Source: PFJX01 sp038215555
GTDB lineage: Bacteria; Pseudomonadota; Gammaproteobacteria; Burkholderiales; Thiobacillaceae
DNA: 20,252 nucleotides
Direction: 5' to 3'
Assembly (NCBI GenBank): GCA_038215555.1
Contig: JBBQQT010000053.1
Location: forward strand, 1-20,252
Shown piece by piece: positions 15,750 to 20,252 of this stretch. Under the pieces are notes generated by a model. It was not told the origin of the DNA. It was given only the letters and a program-made list of their open reading frames with translations, and searched no databases. The first letter of the stretch is position 1. Each line of letters starts with the position of its first letter. The translations under genes and the position numbers were made by a program.

Positions 15750-16010
15750 TCACGGCACCGCCATCGCCCGCAATCGGGTGATGTCGGGCAAGAATGGAAT
15801 ATCGCCATTCTGATCAATCCGATCAGTGAGGAAGCACCAGAATGAGATGCCCAGTTTTCGGCAGGTCTTCTTCAAGCTGGCGAAGGTATCCCTGCATTGC
15901 CTGCCGAGATCGCTCCGAGTACCGCCGCTGACCTTGCGCCATTTGACGTAACCCCGGATGTCGTTTTCGCTGCCGTTGGTATGCAACGGAATGTCGGGAC
16001 GCTTGATAAC
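15750..16010 (-). pseudogene. 3' remnant of a DDE-type transposase gene
   Basis: About 85 codons read on the minus strand, from roughly VIKRPDIPLHTNGSEN (near 16010) to a stop at 15750-15752. The segment GSENDIR...KVSGGTRSD.GRQCRDTF and KKTCRKLGISFW resembles the C-terminal end of a common proteobacterial transposase family (IS66-like); I am not sure of the family name. All upstream catalytic sequence is missing: at 16011 the frame gives way to a dispersed repeat. It converges with and touches the ATPase operon, so the element probably landed just behind subunit D and then lost most of its length. Confidence 0.65.
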
Positions 16011-16011
16011 C

Positions 16012-16050
16012 CGTCATTGCGAGGAGGCGATAGCCGACGCGGCAATCCAG
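16012..16050 (+). repeat. Dispersed GC-rich repeat, copy 1
   Basis: Core CGTCATTGCGAGGAGGCGAT continuing to GCCGACGCGGCAATCCAG. ATTGC and GCAAT at the ends form an imperfect palindrome. It abuts the transposase remnant on its left. Three further copies of this family occur within 1.1 kb. Confidence 0.8.
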
Positions 16051-16123
16051 CTTCCACCATCAAACTGCCTTTCTGCCGCAGCATGATGACACCGGATCAA
16101 AATTGATCGTTGCGCTTACACCC

Positions 16124-16160
16124 CACGCGGTGATCCAGGTTCCACCTTCAAATGGCCTTT
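16124..16160 (+). repeat. Dispersed repeat, degenerate partial copy 2
   Basis: The stretch ACGCGGTGATCCAGGTTCCA matches the right half and downstream flank of copy 1 (ACGCGGCAATCCAGCTTCCA) with a few changes. The similarity therefore extends beyond the core into flanking sequence, suggesting local duplication with decay. Confidence 0.6.
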
Positions 16161-16199
16161 GCCTGGCGACAGGGTTTTCCTTCATTCGTACATGCTTGT

Positions 16200-16510
16200 A
16201 TGCACAAGTCTGTGCTAAAAAAAACCCTGAGCAGAATTATTGAATGGGACATCACCAAGGCCGAAAGCAACTATCGCAAACATGGCATCCGTTTTGAAGA
16301 AGCCGCTTTGGTATTCGATGACCCTTTGCCGTTGCATTGCAAGACCGATTCGAAAACGATGAACACCCCTGGCAAACGATAGGCATGATCGGCGGTTTCT
16401 TGTTGCTATTGGTCGCTCACACAGTTCGCATCGAAGATGTCGAAGTGATCCGCATCATTTCGGTTAGGCGCTCGGATCGAAAGGAAAGGAAACGCTATGA
16501 GCATGGCTAG
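16200..16510 (+). pseudogene. brnT: BrnT-family toxin gene with a frameshift
   Basis: BrnT is a RelE-like ribonuclease toxin. The first frame gives IIEWDITKAESNYRKHG and FEEAALVFDDPLPLH, the family N-terminus. Near 16340 the homology moves to another frame and continues as QDRFENDEHPWQTIG, then VEVIRIISVRRSDRKERKRY, ending at TAG 16508-16510. A single missing base around 16338-16343 explains the shift. In the first frame translation stops early at 16380-16382, after only about 60 residues. The start is uncertain: ATG 16200 is the nearest in-frame ATG, but the family usually begins at the IIEWD segment. Sequencing error is a possible alternative. It overlaps brnA by 14 bp, the usual brnTA layout. 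Confidence 0.82.
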
Positions 16511-16799
16511 ACACAAGCAAGACAAATTGCCGGACCTGTCAGAGTTGCAGATGGAAGAACTAAAAAAACTCGCGCAGCAGCCAGACACACATATCGACTA
16601 CAGCGATATTCCGCCACTTACGGATGAATTCTGGAAAAACGCTGTGCGCAACCCGTTCTATCGCCCTATCAAGATGCACACAACAGTCCGGCTAGATGCT
16701 GATGTGCTGGCCTGGCTTAAGCAGCAAGGCAGGGGCTATCAGACTAGACTTAATGCCATCTTGCGGCGAGCGATGCTCGAAGATGCGAACAAAGGCTGA
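16497..16799 (+). CDS. brnA: BrnA-family antitoxin
   Basis: A 100-residue protein with the BrnA layout: an acidic, flexible N-terminal half that wraps the toxin (DLSELQMEELKKLAQQPD, then DYSDIPPLTDEFWKNA) and a ribbon-helix-helix DNA-binding C-terminus (TTVRLDADVLAWLKQQGRGY followed by QTRLNAILRRAML). BrnA neutralises BrnT and represses the brnTA promoter. It is intact here although the toxin gene is frameshifted. GGAAAGGAAA lies upstream of the ATG at 16497; ATG 16503 is an alternative start two codons in. It lies within the mobile-element island, consistent with horizontal arrival. Confidence 0.9.
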   Translation: MSMARHKQDKLPDLSELQMEELKKLAQQPDTHIDYSDIPPLTDEFWKNAVRNPFYRPIKMHTTVRLDADVLAWLKQQGRGYQTRLNAILRRAMLEDANKG

Positions 16800-16834
16800 C
16801 GCGCACGCACAGACATCCGATTTGCCCCCACCCC

Positions 16835-16874
16835 CGTCATAGCGAGGAGGCGCCAGCCGACGCGGCAATTCAGC
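16835..16874 (+). repeat. Dispersed GC-rich repeat, copy 3
   Basis: CGTCATAGCGAGGAGGCGCC continuing to AGCCGACGCGGCAATTCAG, differing from copy 1 at only a few positions, in the same orientation. It forms an inverted pair with copy 4. Confidence 0.8.
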
Positions 16875-17030
16875 TCAACCGGCTTATAGTTAGTGGGCCA
16901 GCTTATTTGCGGGTGAGGTCATGGTTATGGGGCGTTGTTTTTGCTGTGTGGGCCGTGCTGGGCGAGTTCGGTTCGCATGAGCGGTAGCGGTGTTTTGTTT
17001 GTTCGCTGCGCTCAGAGTGGGGCTGCTGGT

Positions 17031-17065
17031 TTGCCGCGTCGGCTTTCGCCTTCTCGCAATGACGG
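17031..17065 (-). repeat. Dispersed GC-rich repeat, copy 4 (inverted)
   Basis: On the minus strand it reads CCGTCATTGCGAGAAGGCGA then AAGCCGACGCGGCAA, matching copy 1 almost throughout. With copy 3 it brackets about 156 bp, which could be a small non-autonomous element. Confidence 0.8.
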
Positions 17066-17149
17066 AGGGGGGTGGCGTCGTTACAGAAATAATCCTGTCA
17101 TCGAGCACATTGTCATTCTCTCTGGTCAGACTGTCTCATTCGTATCTCC

Positions 17150-17240
17150 ACGTGCTTGACCGGCGGGGAGCTGATAGCTGCCGGAGGCCAGCCGGTTCCA
17201 GAGTTTGTAGAGGTTGTTTTCCAAATTCTCGCCAAACTTC
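17150..17240 (-). pseudogene. Short fragment of a group II intron reverse transcriptase
   Basis: The minus strand encodes FGENLENNLYKLWNRLASGS at about 17236-17177, closely resembling the region near the N-terminus of group II intron-encoded proteins (pattern NLYKxWNRxxSGSYxPPPVKxVEI). After SGSY the match continues only in another frame (PPVKHVEI), so the fragment carries a frameshift. No domain V-like intron RNA was recognised nearby. The fragment is about 90 bp, so the call relies on motif recognition alone. Confidence 0.5.
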
Positions 17241-17687
17241 GTTGTCGAGCATGATGACATCGAAGTCGAGGGCCAGATGGCCGCTGGACAGCGGCGTGAG
17301 GGTCGGCTTGGCGCGGCGCAGCAGGCGTTCGTTGGCGTCGTCCAGGGCGGTGAGCGCGCTGTCTCTTTCGTCTTCTCCAGGGTATCCATGCGCTGACGCA
17401 GGGTGGGAGAGGAAGGAACCATCACCAGGCCCAAGGCAACGCGGAAGAAGGCGTCATGGCGCAGCAATTCGATGGCGTCGAAGTCGGATTTGCCTGTGTA
17501 CAACAAACCCACATAGGCCTTGATCAGGCTGCTGGTATGGATGCCGCCTTGGCCGGAAATCAGAAAGCGTGGCTCGATGACTTGGTCAATCTGGGCGAAG
17601 CGTTTGAGGTATTGCCCGACCAAGCTCAATCCCGCATGCGCCGCCAGGTTGTAGGGCAGGCGTTTGATTTGGAAGTCGGTTGCTCAT
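17240..17687 (-). pseudogene. 5' fragment of an IS1380-type transposase gene
   Basis: The minus strand encodes the N-terminal part of an IS1380-family transposase. It reads FQIKRLPYNLAAHAG just upstream of LSLVGQYLKRF, then GLLYTGKSDFDAIELLRHDA, and PSSPTLRQRMDTLEKTKE. In a shifted frame it continues as LDDANERLLRRAKPTLTPLS and LALDFDVIMLDNE, the last reaching the first catalytic Asp region. There are at least two frameshifts: one a few codons after ATG 17687 and one after KTKE. At about 17240 the homology ends and a group II intron fragment begins in the same orientation. The remaining two-thirds of the transposase is missing, so it is inactive. Confidence 0.75.
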
Positions 17688-17866
17688 GGCGGTGGCGGGG
17701 GATTCAAGGCCATGATTATCTCAAGCCCCGTGCCGATTTCACCCGTTGGGTGCGGGGTTATCTGCTCGCAACCCGTGCCAGATATGGCATGGGCTTGGCG
17801 GGAAAGTGGTCACGGATTCAGGTAAATGTCAGGTTAAGTCAATTCCAATAGAGGTATGAGTCTGAG

Positions 17867-18066
17867 CCTCTGGTTTTGACCTTGGAATTTCGAATCAAAA
17901 CGGCTGGCGCCTGTGGGACTTGTGGGCAAAGGGGTGCGCGGTGGTTAAGTCGCGGATTTTTGCGACTTATCCACGGCAAGCGCCCCGGTTCGCTGGCGGG
18001 GTTTGCCAGCGAATTGTCCACAAGATACACAGGCCGGGGTTGGGGTGCATTTCCCGGCGGCTGAGT
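17867..18066. other. Non-coding IS subterminal region with two hairpins and two DnaA-box-like sites
   Basis: TAAGTCGC/GCGACTTA (17946-17953 with 17962-17969) and TTCGCTGGC/GCCAGCGAA (17989-17997 with 18005-18013) are perfect inverted repeats with 8- and 7-nt loops. TTATCCACG (17967-17975) overlaps the end of the first, and TTGTCCACA (18014-18022) directly follows the second. Both nonamers resemble the DnaA consensus TTATCCACA. Confidence 0.6.
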
Positions 18067-18535
18067 TCAAGCGGCCTTGCGGGATCGTTTATTGTTGGAA
18101 ATAAAAAGTTGCTGCCGCGCCAGATTCATCTGTTCGGCAGCTACGTTGTCCGACATCGCCGTAGCGGTTGCGCGCAAACCATCGAGGCTGACGCCAGGGC
18201 GCAGAAACAGGGCGACATCCGGCACCGCTTCGAGCTTCTCGAAGGGTGTCTTGACGCATGCCAACGGATACCGCTTCTTCGTCTTTCCCTTCGCATCCGG
18301 TCAGTTGCTGGCGGGAGTAGCCGGTCGTCCGCGCCAGGTAGCGCAACACCAGCCCTTTGTCGGCTCGCCCCAGTTTGCGGTAGCCAAATCGCTTCAGGAT
18401 CCCTTCGATGTGACGGTAACGCTCTTCGTCTTGTCCGCATGCTTGAAATTCGACCTCCGTCGTCCCCGCCAGAAATTGGCGTAAGCCGTTCGGACTCATT
18501 CCTCGATGGAAATGCGCTCTATCGTTCAGACTCAT
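18067..18535 (-). pseudogene. Transposase gene lacking its catalytic core
   Basis: The minus strand starts with ATG 18535, inside the terminal repeat, and encodes a helix-turn-helix N-terminal part: NGLRQFLAGTTEVEF, then RHIEGILKRFGYRKLGRADK and RYLARTTGYSRQQLT, ending near 18299. The next recognisable homology, in another frame, is the C-terminal end of the same transposase type: GKTKKRYPLACVKTPFEKLE, then GVSLDGLRATATAMSDN and RQQLFISNNKRSRKAA, with a stop at 18067-18069. The whole DDE integrase domain, on the order of 200 or more residues, is therefore missing and the two ends are joined out of frame. The protein cannot be catalytic, although the terminal repeats could be recognised by a complete relative. 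Confidence 0.75.
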
Positions 18536-18540
18536 ACCAT

Positions 18541-19203
18541 GGTGGAAAAGACTCCGGCGGCGCCGACTACGTCACCAAGCCGTTCCGGCCGCAGGAAGTG
18601 CTGGCCCGCATCGCCGCCCACATGCAGAACGCGCGCCAGATGAAGCAGGCGCGCAGCGCGCTTGACGCCTTCGGCCAGGCCACCATCGCGATGCGCGCCG
18701 GAGACAGCCAACTGCTCTGGCAAACCCCGCTGGCACGGCGACTGTTGAGCGACTATTTCAACGTACCCGACGGGCTGACGCCGACACGCCTGATCGACTG
18801 GCTGATCGAAGCTCAACAAGCTGCACGCGAAAACCGCGAATCGCCGCTGCTCGCCAGCCTGCCAAACCGACGCCTGTTGGCCAGCCTGCACGACCCGAGC
18901 AAACCCGGTCAGGAGGGCGAAGCAGACGAGAAAGAATGGCTGCTGGTGCTGCGCGAAGAAAACCACCAGGCCGCCATCTCCAGCCTGATCGCCACCTTCC
19001 GCCTGACCCAGCGCGAAGCGGAAGTGCTGTTCTGGGTCTGCAAGGGCAAGACCAACAAGGACATCGGCGAGATTCTCAACACCAGTTCGCGCACGGTGAA
19101 CAAACACCTGGAACATGTGTTCGAAAAGCTGGGCGTTGAAACCCGGACTGCGGCGGCAAATCTCGCACTGAACAAAATTGGGATGAGCGTCAACAGGAAG
19201 TGA
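18541..19203 (+). pseudogene. 5'-truncated LuxR/NarL-type response regulator
   Basis: The reading frame enters from the IS end without a start codon and encodes the last part of a receiver domain (GGADYVTKPFRPQEVLARI, keeping the conserved switch Lys of the TKPF motif), a linker of about 110 residues, then a LuxR-type HTH: LTQREAEVLFWVCKGKTNKD, followed by RTVNKHLEHVFEKLGV. The phosphoacceptor Asp and most of the receiver are absent, and the truncation begins within a few bases of the IS inverted repeat. The frame stays open back through the IS to 17920, so a chimeric 427-residue product is formally possible, but most of it would be antisense IS sequence. The ATG at 18539 is out of frame. The missing N-terminus is not elsewhere in the window. 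Confidence 0.85.
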
Positions 19204-19260
19204 AACGGCATCCGCGCCTCCCGCAACGAAGCAAACAAATGAAGCGGATCGCAGGCCGAC

Positions 19261-19701
19261 CTAAAACGCCCGCGCCCGACCAGCCCGATACGCCGCCAGC
19301 AACGCCAGCATCAATTCCGGTCGTGCATCCAGTTCTTGCTGCGTCAACGTCTGTTCCGCCAGGGTTCTGACTGACTCCCAGTCGTCCTGACTCCGTCGCG
19401 CCTGTTCGAACTGCGCCCAATCGAAGACACCATCACGGCAGGCTTCCGCCGCCGCACCAGTCGCTTCGAAAAACTCGAGTTCATGCGATTCGAGGGCTTC
19501 ATACAGATAGGAATAAGGATCGATGTCGCACGCCCGCGCCAGCAATAGATGGAAGTTCGGCGTCTCGCCAGCTTCGCTGTGGCTGCGATCGAGATCGATG
19601 ACGGTATCGAGTTCGTAGGCTTCGCCCTTGAACGAAAAGGATGCGCGGATACGGAGGCTGTTGGGAGTCATGGCGAGCGATGCGTTGGCGGAATTCGACA
19701 T
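19261..19701 (-). CDS. Unrecognised 146-aa protein
   Basis: I do not recognise this protein. From Met at 19701 it reads MSNSANASLAMTPNSLRIRA, then FSFKGEAYELDTVIDLD (a beta-hairpin-like start) and an acidic helical part with CDIDPYSYLYEALESHELEF, FDWAQFEQARRSQDDW and a final AYRAGRARAF. It is soluble and acidic, with no signal peptide. The open frame extends upstream to 20001, but those 100 extra residues look like random Arg/Ala-rich read-through. GGAGG lies 11 nt before 19701, supporting the shorter start. Downstream it converges on the truncated response regulator, 57 bp away. Its Asp/Tyr-rich central part could mediate protein contacts; no function can be given. Confidence 0.7.
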   Translation of the reverse strand: MSNSANASLAMTPNSLRIRASFSFKGEAYELDTVIDLDRSHSEAGETPNFHLLLARACDIDPYSYLYEALESHELEFFEATGAAAEACRDGVFDWAQFEQARRSQDDWESVRTLAEQTLTQQELDARPELMLALLAAYRAGRARAF

Positions 19702-20039
19702 TTTGCCGCAAGCCTCCGCCATAAATGCGCGGAAAAACTGCACGCCCGCTTTAGGTGCCGCCATCGCTGTTGCGGCTCGAAACTGGGGCAAAACGCAGCA
19801 TGCAAAACATTTCACGCACCGATGTTGGGCAAACTGCCGGCCGCTTGGCTGCGCTACGTATTCTTCCTGCTGAGATGCAAACGCCGGAACAGCGCGTATC
19901 CGCCCTTGCAGACAGGCCAGTTTTTCAGCGCCAGGGCCGATGAGTCTGGCAACCGACGTTTCTCGCGCAGGTGGCAGGCTTCTTGTAGATAAACCCGACA
20001 TCTACCGATTTTTGCCTCGGCTTTGCCTCGAGCTTACCT
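19702..20039. other. Divergent intergenic region, nothing recognised
   Basis: A 338-bp stretch between the minus-strand gene at 19261-19701 and the plus-strand gene starting at 20040. Several overlapping open frames exist on both strands, but none has a recognisable motif or plausible composition. I found no clear promoter, repeat or RNA structure. Confidence 0.5.
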
Positions 20040-20252
20040 ATGTACCGGTTCATGCTGGACTTGATTGGACGCCCTGGCAGCCGCGAGTTGGCTGCAGAGT
20101 CGGCCTCCGCTCTAGCCGAACAACTGAGTGCATCGAATCTTTCCGGAGACGCGCTAATCACGCCTGAACACCGTATTGCGCCGGCTTTGCAGGCGCTGAT
20201 CACGCGCATCGGCAACCAGTCGAATCTGCAGCATGACGTGTTGACCGACCTG
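20040..20252 (+). CDS. 5' part of an unidentified gene, cut by the window end
   Basis: Seventy-one codons are open from ATG 20040 to the last base, with a stop (TAG 19986-19988) upstream in frame. The visible part (MYRFMLDLIGRPGSRELAAE, then ASALAEQLSASNLSGDALI and IAPALQALITRIGNQ) is hydrophilic and predicted helical. It has no signal peptide or membrane segment in view. I recognise no family from this fragment. ATG 20052 is an alternative start; neither has a strong ribosome binding site. Confidence 0.55.
   Translation, partial: MYRFMLDLIGRPGSRELAAESASALAEQLSASNLSGDALITPEHRIAPALQALITRIGNQSNLQHDVLTDL

Larger units (their letters stand above)
16800..17119. other. Non-coding stretch with an inverted pair of dispersed repeats
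   Basis: I see no gene here. The stretch contains copies 3 and 4 of the dispersed repeat in opposite orientation, separated by about 156 bp of GT-rich plus-strand sequence. A minus-strand open frame crosses it but has biased, repeat-derived composition and no recognisable motif. Confidence 0.6.
17853..18538. mobile_element. Internally deleted IS element with 15-bp terminal inverted repeats
   Basis: GGTATGAGTCTGAGC at 17853-17867 and its inverted partner (GGTATGAGTCTGAAC on the minus strand, 18538-18524) match at 14 of 15 positions and bound 686 bp. Inside lies a minus-strand transposase gene missing its core, plus about 200 bp of non-coding sequence with two hairpins. I found no target-site duplication outside the repeats. 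The right end coincides with the broken end of a response-regulator gene. The transposase resembles integrase-core (rve) IS elements; the family name is uncertain. Confidence 0.7.

Noticed and set aside
15762..15783. CATCGCCCG/CGGGTGATG hairpin as terminator of the ATPase operon
   Set aside because: It has no T-tract after it and lies inside the coding part of the transposase remnant.
16012..17065. CRISPR array
   Set aside because: The repeats are few, irregularly spaced, in both orientations, and no cas gene is nearby.
16890..17108. 72-codon minus-strand open frame between the brnA gene and the IS1380 fragment
   Set aside because: It is partly made of the dispersed repeat, is rich in Thr, Pro and Gln, and has no motif.
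19702..20001. N-terminal extension of the minus-strand protein by 100 residues
   Set aside because: The extra residues are Arg/Ala-rich without pattern, and a GGAGG site supports the shorter start at 19701.

Overview
This 20.25 kb window most likely comes from the chromosome of a betaproteobacterium, perhaps a chemolithotroph of the Nitrosomonadales/Rhodocyclales kind. That placement is inferred from codon and GC character, the isp-type [NiFe]-hydrogenase operon and the transposase families; no rRNA or other phylogenetic marker is present.

Region 1 (about 1-6998) is a [NiFe]-hydrogenase locus. It holds a small acidic protein of unknown function, a hypC chaperone gene on the minus strand, and then a tightly packed plus-strand operon: maturation protease (hynD), a short HupH C-terminal-domain protein, Tat-exported small subunit (hynS), membrane cytochrome b (isp1), HdrD-like Fe-S/CCG protein (isp2), an unrecognised 148-aa protein, and the large subunit (hynL). 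The order hynS-isp1-isp2-hynL is that of group 1e (Isp-type) uptake or bidirectional hydrogenases. Isp1/Isp2 are expected to pass electrons between the periplasmic HynSL and the quinone pool or cytoplasmic thiol/sulfur chemistry. The operon ends at a perfect 30-bp palindrome plus T-tract.

Region 2 (about 6997-15748) is a complete nine-gene V/A-type ATPase operon, ordered H-C-I-K-F-E-A-B-D. It covers the peripheral stalk, membrane motor, central stalk and catalytic head. The rotor subunit K lacks the Gln and Ser/Thr ligands of Na+ c-rings, so proton coupling is predicted. The two operons could meet at the proton-motive force: H2 oxidation generates it and the rotary ATPase uses or makes it. 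That link is inference.

Region 3 (about 15750-18540) is a decayed mobile-element island. It contains a DDE-transposase 3' remnant touching the last ATPase gene, four copies of a dispersed GC-rich repeat, a brnTA toxin-antitoxin pair with a frameshifted toxin, an IS1380-type transposase fragment joined to a short group II intron reverse-transcriptase fragment, and an internally deleted IS bounded by 15-bp inverted repeats.

Region 4 (about 18541-20252) starts with a LuxR-type response regulator that has lost its receiver N-terminus exactly at the IS end. It is followed by an unrecognised 146-aa protein on the minus strand and the start of an unidentified plus-strand gene running off the window. 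No tRNA, rRNA or CRISPR array was seen.
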